A stretch of 64,000 nucleotides of DNA from Terriglobales bacterium (GTDB lineage Bacteria > Acidobacteriota > Terriglobia > Terriglobales > Acidobacteriaceae), in assembly GCA_035487355.1 (NCBI GenBank), contig DATHMF010000020.1, forward strand, positions 1-64,000, read 5' to 3'. Numbering within the stretch: the stretch's first letter is position 1; each line of letters starts with the position of its first letter. The notes beneath the pieces are model-generated. The model saw only the letters and a program-made list of their open reading frames with translations. It made no database searches and had not been told where the DNA came from. This document shows, in pieces, positions 54,030 to 62,919 of the stretch. Position numbers and translations under genes: made by a program.

Positions 54030-55565
54030 TTGAGCGTTCGTTCGTCAGATGCAAAATTGCCAGACTCAGGCCCATTGCGCATTCTATTTACCCTGCCCAC
54101 CCTGGAGGGCCCGGCCGGGGGCTCGTTGTATGTGCGCGACTTTGCACTGGAGTTACTGAAACAAGGACACCTCCCGGTTGTCTTTGCAACATGTCTGGGC
54201 GCACTGGCTGAAACCATGCGCAACCTGACTATCCCGGTCATTGACCGGCTCGACAAGTTGACGGCCACTCCTGACCTGATCCACGGCAATGGCCCTATTG
54301 AAACCGTGGCAGCGCTCCTGCATTTTCCCGAGACTCCTGCCATTTTCTCCTGCCACGGATGGAACAGTTCCGATGCAATCCCGCCCAAAATGCCGCACAT
54401 TGTCTATTACATCGCTGTGGATGAAACCTGCCGTGACCGATTGGTATGTCACGAAGGAATTCCTGAAGAAAAAGTCCGCGTGCACTTCAACCCGGTAGAT
54501 CTGCGCCGCTTTCTTCCCCGCTCGCCGCTTCCCGCACGTCCACAACGGGCGTTGGTCTTCAGCAACAGTGCCACAGAATTCAATTATGTCCCGGCCATAC
54601 GCCAGGCATGCGCCGGGCTGGGAATCACGTTAGACGTCGTCGGCGAGCAAGCCAATCGCGTATCGGCCGAACCGGAAAAAATCCTCAGCGGTTATGACCT
54701 CGTATTTGCAAAGGCGCGCTGCGCGCTGGAAGCGCTCGCTATCGGAAATGCCGTGATTGTCTGCGATGTAACCGGACTCGCATCTCTGGTAACAACCAGC
54801 AATCTCGATAGTCTCCGCAATAAAAACTTCGGCTGGCGGGCCCAGCAGAATCCGATCACTCCGGAATCCATCGCCAGAGAGATCACCAAATATGACGCCG
54901 AGGACGCAGCTCGTGTTTCAGAATGGGTGCGGGCCAGAGCATCTCTCGGCCAGGCCACGGAGTCTTTGGTTGCCATCTATCGGGAAGCTATCCGGGATTT
55001 TCGTGCTGTGCTTCCGCCGTCATGGGAGCGTGAGCGTAAAGCCACAGCCGACTTCTTGCAGGACATCGCGCCTTTTTCCAATACCTTCTACCTGCCAGAA
55101 CAGCTCCGGTCCGCCAGGCGTGAAGCCCTCTTCATGCGCCAAACGGTCGAGTGCCTGGCGCCGTTGATGAAAATGGACCGGCTTGAACCTGAGGAACGCC
55201 AGCAAATCAAGCTACTCCACCTGGCGGCTCCTCCCACAGTTTTTGCGGGAGAGGTTTTCAAGGCAATTTTGGAATTGCAGAATACCTCTTCGCGCCTGCT
55301 GGCAAGTTTCCCCCCGCATCCTGTACATCTTTCATATCACTGGTTGAATGCTGACCGGTCGGAGCTACCTCACACTGAGGGATTGCGGACACATCTTTCT
55401 CCCCCACTGCCTCCCAAGGGTGAGTATCGGTATGCTGTAACCGTCCGGGCACCCGAAGAGCCGGGATGTTACTTCCTTCGGGTTACTCTGGTGCAGGAGC
55501 AGGTAGCCTGGTTCGATGACGCAGAGCGCGGTGGCTTTTTGGATACAGACGTCACGGTGAACTGA
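54030..55565 (+). CDS. GT4-like glycosyltransferase with C-terminal beta-sandwich
   Basis: The frame begins at a TTG at 54030. The 511-residue protein starts with LRILFTLPTLEGPAGGSLYVRDFALELLKQGH, in part LEGPAGGSLYVRDFAL, a typical GT-B N-terminal domain. SCHGWNSSDAIPP and FAKARCALEALAIGNAVIVCD give the donor half. The last 110 residues (HLSYHWLNADRSELPHTEGL, YRYAVTVRAPEEPGCYFLRVTLV) are a carbohydrate-binding-like beta sandwich seen in some polysaccharide enzymes. It likely builds a surface glycan. The usual E-x7-E motif is not evident. Confidence 0.8.
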   Translation: MSVRSSDAKLPDSGPLRILFTLPTLEGPAGGSLYVRDFALELLKQGHLPVVFATCLGALAETMRNLTIPVIDRLDKLTATPDLIHGNGPIETVAALLHFPETPAIFSCHGWNSSDAIPPKMPHIVYYIAVDETCRDRLVCHEGIPEEKVRVHFNPVDLRRFLPRSPLPARPQRALVFSNSATEFNYVPAIRQACAGLGITLDVVGEQANRVSAEPEKILSGYDLVFAKARCALEALAIGNAVIVCDVTGLASLVTTSNLDSLRNKNFGWRAQQNPITPESIAREITKYDAEDAARVSEWVRARASLGQATESLVAIYREAIRDFRAVLPPSWERERKATADFLQDIAPFSNTFYLPEQLRSARREALFMRQTVECLAPLMKMDRLEPEERQQIKLLHLAAPPTVFAGEVFKAILELQNTSSRLLASFPPHPVHLSYHWLNADRSELPHTEGLRTHLSPPLPPKGEYRYAVTVRAPEEPGCYFLRVTLVQEQVAWFDDAERGGFLDTDVTVN

Positions 55566-55577
55566 GTTGCCCGCCCC

Positions 55578-56549
55578 TTACGGCTCCCGCTCTTTCGTCG
55601 TCAAATCCTCCAACTGCCTGCGCCAGTCCAACCCCTCAACAAACTCGCGCGAGTCGCGCCAGCCGGAGCGGACTTTGACGAACAGTTCCAGGAAGACCTT
55701 GGTTCCCAATCTTTTCTCTATCTCGAAGCGTGCGGCGCTGCCGATTTTCTTCAGCATCAGTCCGCCCTTGCCGATCATGATGCCCTTCTGTCCTTCACGC
55801 TCGCAGAAAATGGTGGCGGCAATGCGGGTAACGTTGGGTTTTTCTTCAAACTGTTCAATCACCACCGTGCTGGCGTAGGGGACCTCTTCACCGGTGAGCT
55901 GCAAAATCTTTTCCCGGATCAGCTCGGCGACCAGGAAGCGTTCGGGTTGGTCGGTGATCTGGTCTTTAGGAAAATAGCGCGGGCCTTCGGGCAGAGCGTT
56001 CACTACTTTTTCAAGCAGCACATCGAGCCCTTCTTTCTTAAGCGCGGAGATGGGAATGACCTCGCGGAAGTTGTGCAACCCCGAATAGCTGGCGATGATG
56101 GGCAGCAGCTTGCTTTTTTCCAGCCGGTCAATTTTGTTGAGCAGCAAAAATGTATCTACGCCGGCCTTCTTGATCATCTCCAGGGCAAACTGGTCGCCGG
56201 TGCCGAATTTTTCGGTGACATCCACCAGCAGCAGGAACAGGTCGCAGCCTTCGAGCCCGGCGCGGACTTCCTGCATCATCTTGCGATTGAGCGAAGTGTC
56301 GGGTTTGTGAATGCCGGGCGTATCGATGAAGACGATCTGTCCGGCGGGGCTTGCTTGTTGTTTTGCCTGCCCTTTTATTCCCTGCGCTTTCTTTGCCTCC
56401 ACGTTCACAATGCCCAAGATGCGGTTGCGCGTGGTTTGCGGCTTGTGGGTGACGATGGCGACCTTTTCGCCCACCAGCGCGTTCAACAGGGTTGACTTGC
56501 CCGCGTTGGGGCGGCCGAGGATGCAGACGAAACCGGAGCGAAGTCCCAT
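55578..56549 (-). CDS. era: GTPase Era
   Basis: The 323-residue protein has GRPNAGKST (G1), KPQTTRNR (G2), DTPGIH (G3), NKID (G4) and a KH domain with IMIGKGGLMLKKIG. Era helps mature the 30S ribosome. Between G2 and G3 is an insert of about 16 residues (NVEAKKAQGIKGQAKQQASP), longer than the usual short loop in E. coli Era. It is the last gene of phoH-ybeY-corC-era. Confidence 0.95.
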   Translation of the reverse strand: MGLRSGFVCILGRPNAGKSTLLNALVGEKVAIVTHKPQTTRNRILGIVNVEAKKAQGIKGQAKQQASPAGQIVFIDTPGIHKPDTSLNRKMMQEVRAGLEGCDLFLLLVDVTEKFGTGDQFALEMIKKAGVDTFLLLNKIDRLEKSKLLPIIASYSGLHNFREVIPISALKKEGLDVLLEKVVNALPEGPRYFPKDQITDQPERFLVAELIREKILQLTGEEVPYASTVVIEQFEEKPNVTRIAATIFCEREGQKGIMIGKGGLMLKKIGSAARFEIEKRLGTKVFLELFVKVRSGWRDSREFVEGLDWRRQLEDLTTKEREP

Positions 56550-56554
56550 GCGTC

Positions 56555-57829
56555 TCAGGCCCTCAACTGTTCGGGCTGGTGGGTGGGATGCGTGCTGATG
56601 CGCAAGCGCTCGATGCGCCGGTCGGTGGATTGCAGAATTTCAAAGCGCAGACCATCTTGATCTACGACCTCGCCCTGGTTGGGGATGCGTCCCAAAGCTT
56701 CGCTGACCAGGCCGGCAACTGTAGTCGCCTCGTGGCCCTCGGGACGCACATCGAACAGCTCGGTGAGGCGGTCAACATCCATGTTTCCGGGCACCACGTA
56801 AGAAGTTTCGCTTTCGCGCACAATGTCGCTCTTTTCTTCATGCTCATTACGGATTTCACCGACAATCTCTTCCAGCAGGTCCTTGATTGTCACCACGCCG
56901 GCGACGCCGCCGTATTCATCTACTACGATGGCCATATGAATTTTTCCGCCCTGCATCTCACGCAGCAACGTCGTGACCTGCTGCGATTCCGGGACAAAGT
57001 ACGCCGGCTTCATCAGTTCACCCACACGGCGGGTGCGGGCTTCGGTATCGGCAACCTGGATCACATCATGCGAGAAGACAATGCCTTTTATGTTATCAAT
57101 GGTGCCTTCGTACACTGGGAAACGCGAATAGGGCTTGCCTCGCAAAAGTTCGATGAGCTGCTCCACGGTGGCATCCACGGGAACGGCGGTGATCTCCGGG
57201 CGCGGAGTCATGACATCGCGCACAGTCTTGTCGCCGAACTCGACGACGGATTGAATCAGCGCACGGTCGCCTTCCTGCAGAATGCCCTCTTCCTGCCCGG
57301 CTTCAATGAGCGCTTCCACAGCTTCGGAGGGACGTTCCGGCTCTTCGGACGCCTGCTCGCGGGAGAGCGATGCCACAGACTCCCCGAATCCCAGTGGGAT
57401 GGTGATGACCAAGGCCAGATAAACGAGTAAACGCAAAATCCACGTCGAGCGGACCAGCCACTGACCCTTAGTCCGCGTGAACAGGATGAAGGGCAGCAGA
57501 CGGTTGAAGATCACGATAATCAACAACAGCCCAATGCCTGCGGTCAGCATTTCACGCGGATGCGAATCGGTATCGTGCAACACGGCGTAGGCCGAGACAA
57601 TCCCCAGCGCAGCGGTGGTCAGTTGCGTCAGAACTGAAACCGACGTCGAAACCCGCTCCCGGGCCATTCCCAGTTTGGGCTCAACTTGCTGTTCGTAGAC
57701 GTCAATGTTCTCCTGAAATTCACGAGAGAGAAATTTGCCCATCTCGGCGTACATGCGCTCCACGTAGGAGGTGAGCAGCAGGATGCCGACCAGCACAGCA
57801 ATCGTAATGGGAATTCCAATGCCTATCAT
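56555..57829 (-). CDS. Hemolysin C/CorC-type CBS-domain membrane protein
   Basis: The 424-residue protein has a membrane N-terminal region with about four helices ([34 protein letters not shown]), followed by [15 protein letters not shown] and [23 protein letters not shown], two CBS domains, and a C-terminal CorC_HlyC domain. It is associated with magnesium/cobalt efflux or ion homeostasis. Its N-terminal membrane domain does not fit the standard CNNM pattern well. Its start overlaps the ybeY stop by ATGA. Confidence 0.9.
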   Translation of the reverse strand: MIGIGIPITIAVLVGILLLTSYVERMYAEMGKFLSREFQENIDVYEQQVEPKLGMARERVSTSVSVLTQLTTAALGIVSAYAVLHDTDSHPREMLTAGIGLLLIIVIFNRLLPFILFTRTKGQWLVRSTWILRLLVYLALVITIPLGFGESVASLSREQASEEPERPSEAVEALIEAGQEEGILQEGDRALIQSVVEFGDKTVRDVMTPRPEITAVPVDATVEQLIELLRGKPYSRFPVYEGTIDNIKGIVFSHDVIQVADTEARTRRVGELMKPAYFVPESQQVTTLLREMQGGKIHMAIVVDEYGGVAGVVTIKDLLEEIVGEIRNEHEEKSDIVRESETSYVVPGNMDVDRLTELFDVRPEGHEATTVAGLVSEALGRIPNQGEVVDQDGLRFEILQSTDRRIERLRISTHPTHQPEQLRA

Positions 57830-58371
57830 GATTGCCTTGTGCGCGCCGTCGTGACACGACGCGAAATGCGATGGGCTGAATTCTTTGTGCTTCCGCTCCG
57901 CCGGATCAAACCTGCGGTGAGGCCCAACTTTTGCCGCAAGCGTTCTTCTTTGCGCGCCATCTCTCCGCCGTCGGTCTCGTGATCGTAGCCTGCAAGATGC
58001 AACATGCCGTGCAACATCAGCACCTTCAGTTCCTGAGCGAGAGAGTGTCCCAGGGCCTGCGCCTGTTGCGCGGCAATTTCAGCGGAGATAGCGATATCGC
58101 CGGCGTATCCTCCGGCCAAGGCAGGAGGAAATGAAAGCACGTCGGTAGCTTTATCTTTTTTCCGGAATTGCCGGTTGAGCGTGCGCAAGGCCCGATTGGA
58201 AGTGATCAGGATGTGAACATCACCCTGCAATCCGGCCGCGCGCCGGGCAAGGCGAGCAAACTGCTCCAGCGCCCGGAGGGACACACCCTGGAGGCTTCCG
58301 CTCGGTTTTGCGCCGTTCAGTTTTGGGATGTTCATTTTGGGGACGTTCATTTTGAGATCTAGCACGATCAA
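57826..58371 (-). CDS. ybeY: Endoribonuclease YbeY
   Basis: The 181-residue protein has the zinc motif HGMLHLAGYDHETDGGEM with three histidines, the hallmark of YbeY, and DVLSFP before it. YbeY matures 16S rRNA and takes part in ribosome quality control. The first 25 residues contain MNVPKMNIPKLNG, encoded by an imperfect tandem word (TTCATTTTGGG). The last 30 residues are a basic tail. The stop overlaps the corC start (ATGA). Confidence 0.93.
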   Translation of the reverse strand: MIVLDLKMNVPKMNIPKLNGAKPSGSLQGVSLRALEQFARLARRAAGLQGDVHILITSNRALRTLNRQFRKKDKATDVLSFPPALAGGYAGDIAISAEIAAQQAQALGHSLAQELKVLMLHGMLHLAGYDHETDGGEMARKEERLRQKLGLTAGLIRRSGSTKNSAHRISRRVTTARTRQS

Positions 58372-58407
58372 AGCCTGCTCCTAATAGACTCAGCTCGTAA
58401 ATAAGAA

Positions 58408-58432
58408 GTGGGAGGGCATGATGCCCTCCCAC
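58408..58432 (-). terminator. Strong palindrome between phoH and ybeY
   Basis: GTGGGAGGGCAT and ATGCCCTCCCAC form a nearly perfect 25-base palindrome with a one-base centre. On the minus strand it is followed by TTCTTATTT, a weak T-run, so it could partially terminate or stabilise the phoH transcript. Confidence 0.5.
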
Positions 58433-58449
58433 CACAATTCCCACCGAAT

Positions 58450-59475
58450 TTAGTTTTCGAGGCGGCGCTCCTCCGTGGTCGGAGTTTCAGCCGGTTGCGA
58501 CTCGAGAGAAAGTGATAACTGGTTTTGCGCGGTGCGGACCTTGTGGTCCTCGTAGGCGCGCACGATGCGTTGCACCAGGTGATGGCGTACGACGTCGCTC
58601 TCATCGAAGTGTATAAAGGAAATGCCGTTCACGCTTTTGAGCACATCCATGACCTCAAGCAAGCCGCTGCGCCGGGTGTTGGGTAAATCAATTTGCGTGA
58701 TGTCGCCGGTGATGACGCACTTGGAGTTGAATCCCATGCGCGTAACAAACATCTTCATCTGCTCGGAGGTGGTGTTCTGCGCCTCATCGAGGATGATGAA
58801 AGAATCGTTGAGCGTGCGGCCACGCATGAAGGCAATTGGCGCAATCTCAATGACGTTCTTTTCCAAATGGCGGTCAACCTTCTCGGCATCGAGCAAATCG
58901 TAGAGCGCGTCGTAGAGCGGACGCAAATAAGGATCAACCTTTTCCTGCAACGTCCCCGGCAAAAAGCCCAGGCGCTCGCCGGCTTCCACAGCCGGACGCG
59001 CCAGGATGATGCGGTTCACCTGCTTGGCCACCAGGGCAGAGACCGCCATGGCCACCGCAAGGTAGGTCTTCCCCGTGCCCGCCGGACCAATGCCGAAGAC
59101 CATGTCATTGTTCTCAATGGCCTCGATGTAACGCTTCTGGTTGACGCTCTTGGGCTGCACACTGCGCTTGCCAACGGCCCGTTGCTTGCCCGCTTCGGCG
59201 AGCGCACGCAGGCTGGCGTTCGGATCAGAGATCACGATACGCAGCATGGAACCCAGATCGCCGTTGTAAAACGTAAATCCGTTGCGCTGCAGGTGAGCGT
59301 AATCGGCAAACACCTGCTCGGCCCGCGATACATCACCGGGAGCACCTTCAATTTCTATAGAATCGGATTTCAGGTCAATGGAAACGTTCAGGCCTTGTTC
59401 GAGCAAGTGCAGATTTTCGTCGCGCGTGCCAAAAAGGGTCTCAATCTTCGGGCTTAGTGCTATGTTTTTCTTCAT
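58450..59475 (-). CDS. PhoH-like ATPase
   Basis: The 341-residue protein has [20 protein letters not shown] (Walker A), [11 protein letters not shown] (Walker B), and an N-terminal KH-like domain. It is a PhoH/YbeZ-type protein with ATP-dependent RNA-related activity, usually next to ybeY as here. It heads the phoH-ybeY-corC-era operon, 78 bases before ybeY. Confidence 0.95.
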   Translation of the reverse strand: MKKNIALSPKIETLFGTRDENLHLLEQGLNVSIDLKSDSIEIEGAPGDVSRAEQVFADYAHLQRNGFTFYNGDLGSMLRIVISDPNASLRALAEAGKQRAVGKRSVQPKSVNQKRYIEAIENNDMVFGIGPAGTGKTYLAVAMAVSALVAKQVNRIILARPAVEAGERLGFLPGTLQEKVDPYLRPLYDALYDLLDAEKVDRHLEKNVIEIAPIAFMRGRTLNDSFIILDEAQNTTSEQMKMFVTRMGFNSKCVITGDITQIDLPNTRRSGLLEVMDVLKSVNGISFIHFDESDVVRHHLVQRIVRAYEDHKVRTAQNQLSLSLESQPAETPTTEERRLEN

Positions 59476-59794
59476 CTATTCTGTTCTGAGGACCTCCAGG
59501 CGTCGCTGACCGGCACAAACACTACAGCCAGCGCGCAAACACACAATTTCTTTTGAAGATTGGGAACGCCGAAAAGTGACCGCTGTGGTTGCAATGCTCG
59601 CCACAATGTGGAAGCACACATTCAAGTAAAGCGTACTCCGGTACCAAGTTGGAGTCAATAACAGAAATTACCGGTAGGGCCATTTTGCGCAGCGCTCATT
59701 CGTCTAAGTACTTCCTCTGTCAATTAGATGTAGCCTATGCGCGCGAGGCTTAGGTTTTCACAAAAATTTAATTTAGGGTGTCCCGCCAGGCTGC
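59476..59794. other. Gap between the phoH operon and the three-gene cluster
   Basis: This stretch holds the leader of phoH and the 3' region of the small MSCCG gene. I see no gene, strong hairpin or repeat. Confidence 0.55.
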
Positions 59795-60028
59795 TCACCC
59801 GCCGACCTGGCGCAATACTGGAATCATCGAGAGCGAAGCGCGGTCTCGGCCGTCAACCAGCACACGTGCGCCGGGCCGGTCAAAAATGTAACTGGTTCTT
59901 GTCACGGGCCCGATCATAGCCAAGCGCGTCCTGCCTACATACTCAAACAGAGCGGCCGTGGGCCGCGCGGCCGCCTTTCGGGATTCTACCGGCAAGACCT
60001 GACTTCTGGCCTTTCCACAACAACTCAT
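59795..60028 (-). CDS. Small MSCCG protein of unknown function
   Basis: The start at 60028 has a near-perfect ribosome site (AGGAGGAG) five bases upstream and overlaps the preceding stop by ATGA. The 77-residue protein begins MSCCGKARSQ, then has a basic Ala/Arg-rich stretch and a compact beta-rich domain: LFEYVGRTRLAMIGPVTRTS, YIFDRPGARVLVDGRDRASL and MIPVLRQV. I recall similar small proteins in prophage head regions, but this is memory, not a search. The double cysteine could bind metal or be lipid-modified or cross-linked. Confidence 0.75.
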   Translation of the reverse strand: MSCCGKARSQVLPVESRKAAARPTAALFEYVGRTRLAMIGPVTRTSYIFDRPGARVLVDGRDRASLSMIPVLRQVGG

Positions 60029-60360
60029 TGGATCTCCTCCTGTTCGTCTTTCGTGGGCGCTGGCCCCTCGAAGTACTGTGGCACCGGCCTGTGGAAACGC
60101 TCTATCAAGATGGCAGCTCCCGACAAGGCAGGCCACAAAAAAAGTCTTTCGCGCCAACTGCTCGCGAGTAACCAGGCAAATGGCGCCGCAATCCACACGC
60201 TGAGGCAGTAGAAGCAGTCGAGCATTGCACCTAAAATGCCGGAACCGGCCAGGCGGCGCAGCCGAACGAATATTTCTGCTGGCCCATCCTCGGCATTCAG
60301 CAGATGTGTAATGCGCCAAACACCGAAAGCTCCGAGAATAAACCAGTAGAAAGTATTCAT
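60025..60360 (-). CDS. DUF1360-like membrane protein
   Basis: I start at the ATG at 60360 (MNTFYWFILGAFGVWRITHLL); the longer open frame upstream is basic nonsense. The 111-residue protein has two or three membrane helices and the segment GAMLDCFYCLSVWIAAPFAWLL, in part MLDCFYCLSVWIA, with a C-x-x-C typical of DUF1360. The C-terminus is acidic (APTKDEQEEIQ) and probably cytoplasmic. Its stop overlaps the next start by four bases. The C-x-x-C could act in redox or metal binding. Confidence 0.82.
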   Translation of the reverse strand: MNTFYWFILGAFGVWRITHLLNAEDGPAEIFVRLRRLAGSGILGAMLDCFYCLSVWIAAPFAWLLASSWRERLFLWPALSGAAILIERFHRPVPQYFEGPAPTKDEQEEIQ

Positions 60361-60437
60361 TTGGATTCGATGCCGTCGCTCCCCGCACCGCACTTTGGGC
60401 TGGTGCGAGGAGCGACGCTTCCGCGATCGAGTTTGCG

Positions 60438-62543
60438 CTATATCAGGCAGAAGCCTGTTGCCGCCGAAGCGCGATTGTGTGCGCCCCATGCGCTGTTTAC
60501 GATACTGCGATCAGCCACCACAACTTCGATGACGTAACCGCATGACTGCATGCCCCCGGTATTAAGACTCCATGGGTCTCCGGCAACAGCGGTCTGAACT
60601 GAACCCGACGAAGGGCTGATGGGCCCGTTGAAGGGTAACGTTCCAAGACCGTAGGAGCCGAAGTTGAGGTCGCGTGCCACAAAGTTCCCTCCCAGCACCG
60701 TGCCAACCGGGAACTTGCCGCAATTTCCACCGCCAGTGGTGATGTTCACCGAGGCGATTGGCGGCGTGTTGTCGAGTTGGATCATGTGCATGTCCGGAAT
60801 AGCGCCGAGCACAGGAGTCCCCAGGGAATCGGCAAAGATCTCGATCTTGACCTCCCAGAGATCGTCCCCCGAGCTGTTCCAGTTGCCGAGCAGGTTCTCA
60901 ATGTTATTGATGTACTGCTGGTATGGGAAGAAGCCACCGACGGGATTGCTGATATACGTTGTCCCGTCCCAGCGCGTCAGCATCAGCGGCGTGATCACAG
61001 TCTGCCACGATCCACCCACGCTGACATCCCGAACCTGGATGCGGTACCAGTAGCCCGGGAACTCGGGTCCTTGCGCTTCGACAACTCCGCCGAATGGGCA
61101 AGCCCGGCCGAGGTCATCGGCGAGCAAATTGTTGCCGGCGAAGCGTGCCAAGGCCGTGGTGAAGCCCGTGGTGGGGTCGATCTGGCTGGTTGGAATGCCG
61201 CCCAGAATGCTGATCTTGGGAAGCAGCGGGTTTACAGGTGTACCCGGTTGAATCTGAACATGCGCATCAATCAGGTTTCCCCAGGTATTGAGCTGGTCGG
61301 GATCCGTCGTCGAGGGAGGAACAGACCACGAGAGCACCGCACGGACACGTGCGATCTTCGGGGTCTCGCAACCGGCGCGATGCTGGCTCAGATCCACCGG
61401 CAGAACAGCCGTATAGCAAAGATCTTCCGGCAATGTGCGCTTGATATCGTGCACCCGTACCGGGACCGTGCCCAAATATGTGTATTGGCATTTGTCGTCC
61501 CAGTCCGCCCAGAAAGCAACATACTCGAAACTGCCTGCCGTGCAGAGATCGCCTGAGTAGCCGAACTGCTGCTTAATACTGAAGGTGGCGACGAGGCGTT
61601 CAAACCCGGCGCTGCCTTCCAAGCCCAAGCAATCCAGCTGTTCGAAGGCAACATCAGCGTTGATTTGTTCGATGGCTCCGACTAACTGGGCCCAATCAAT
61701 CTTGAGCGCGGCGAACTCAGCGATCTTGTTCGAGACCGCTTGGCTGCTCACAACTGGAGCGTTCACGATCTTGTGAATCTCCGAGAAACCGAAGCGGTGC
61801 GCAGGCACGATCTTTGCTGCTGGACCCTCGCCGTAAAGCTTGGCGAGTTCTTTAAGGCCCAGCGGTCCTGGATCGGGCGAAGGAATCGGCAATTCCGCAA
61901 TCGCCTTGAATTTCGTAGCGATCGGCGGCAGTTTGACGCTTCCTTCAAAAATATCTTCGATGAGGTCCTGAATCGTGAACGGACCAGGGGCAAGCTGGAT
62001 ATGACAGTCGCGGTGATTCCCCCAGATCGGGTTGAAATTCGGATCCGTGGCAGGCGGGATCGTTTGCCACGACAAAATGGCGCGAACCGTAGGCAGTACG
62101 GGATCATCGCAATCCTCGGCATTCGGGGGCGTGTAGGAAATGGAAGCCGAATAACTCAGCGGCTTTTCGGCTTGCTCCGCGCAGTCGTTTGCATCGGGAA
62201 TGTCGTGAACATTGATAGCAGCGAGGCCAGCATCAACGAAGCCAGCACCGCTGTCTACGAAAAAACGGATGTACTCAAACGAACCCGCTGAGCACTCATC
62301 CCCTGAGTAGCCCGTGGGCTGTTTGACCTGGATGATGGCTTCAAGGACGCCCAGGTCCGGATTGTAGCCGACACAAGTCAGCTCCTCGAACACGGTGTCG
62401 TTTGACAGTGGGAAAATGGGTTTAAGTTTGCTCTCTGGAAAGTTGCCGAAATAGTTGGGATTCTTCGCAATGAGTTTCGGAAACTGGAGGCGCTCGGCGT
62501 GCCCTTTCGGGAGCACAGCCGCCTGATTATTGTGCTTAGCCAT
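60438..62543 (-). CDS. Large duplicated protein of unknown function
   Basis: The 701-residue protein has AAGGAG eleven bases before its ATG. There is no signal peptide. Residues 52-187 and 300-434 are tandem copies: FEELTC/FEQLDC, KQPTGYSGDECSAGSFEY/KQQFGYSGDLCTAGSFEY, NVHDI/RVHDI, RAILSW/RAVLSW and DCHIQLAPG/DAHVQIQPG. GYSG starts at 78 and 328, 250 residues apart. The rest is beta-rich, ending with GGMQSCGYVIEVVVADRSIVN and a terminal FCLI. It has 14 cysteines. I recall the GYSGDLC-x-x-GS-x-EYV motif from unnamed proteins only. It heads a three-gene operon. Confidence 0.8.
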   Translation of the reverse strand: MAKHNNQAAVLPKGHAERLQFPKLIAKNPNYFGNFPESKLKPIFPLSNDTVFEELTCVGYNPDLGVLEAIIQVKQPTGYSGDECSAGSFEYIRFFVDSGAGFVDAGLAAINVHDIPDANDCAEQAEKPLSYSASISYTPPNAEDCDDPVLPTVRAILSWQTIPPATDPNFNPIWGNHRDCHIQLAPGPFTIQDLIEDIFEGSVKLPPIATKFKAIAELPIPSPDPGPLGLKELAKLYGEGPAAKIVPAHRFGFSEIHKIVNAPVVSSQAVSNKIAEFAALKIDWAQLVGAIEQINADVAFEQLDCLGLEGSAGFERLVATFSIKQQFGYSGDLCTAGSFEYVAFWADWDDKCQYTYLGTVPVRVHDIKRTLPEDLCYTAVLPVDLSQHRAGCETPKIARVRAVLSWSVPPSTTDPDQLNTWGNLIDAHVQIQPGTPVNPLLPKISILGGIPTSQIDPTTGFTTALARFAGNNLLADDLGRACPFGGVVEAQGPEFPGYWYRIQVRDVSVGGSWQTVITPLMLTRWDGTTYISNPVGGFFPYQQYINNIENLLGNWNSSGDDLWEVKIEIFADSLGTPVLGAIPDMHMIQLDNTPPIASVNITTGGGNCGKFPVGTVLGGNFVARDLNFGSYGLGTLPFNGPISPSSGSVQTAVAGDPWSLNTGGMQSCGYVIEVVVADRSIVNSAWGAHNRASAATGFCLI

Positions 62544-62919
62544 GACTATTATTTCTCCTTGGTGTGAACACCCATGCGCGCAGACTTACTCGGGTGGTGG
62601 GGAGAGCACTCCGTGAGTCGCAGCCGGTCAAGGTTTCTCGCCAGCCGCGCGAGCGGGATGCTTGATAGTGCTTGACCCCTGCGAACCGTTACACAGAACG
62701 TGTGCTGACCCTGACAATGAGAAGATATAAGCAGTTTTCTAATCCCATATCGGGAAGAGTGCAATTGTGGGAATTGTGAGACTTAGTTTGTGTCGCCCGT
62801 CAGAATTGCAACTGCAACAGCTCCTTTTTCGGGCGCAAACTTTAGATCCCCTACCTGGATTGCGAGGGACAACGGCGCACACGGAAACGGTGCGCTAGAA
62901 GTTAATATGCAAAAGGACC
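62544..62919. other. Gap between the receptor and three-gene operon
   Basis: It holds the leader of the large duplicated gene. A GCGCAC/GTGCGC hairpin at 62875-62895 lies 25 bases after the receptor stop without a T-run. No gene is seen. Confidence 0.55.

Noticed and set aside
62549-62764. 71-codon minus-strand frame after the receptor gene
   Set aside because: Composition is Ser/Arg-rich, there is no ribosome site, and it occupies the leader of the large duplicated gene.
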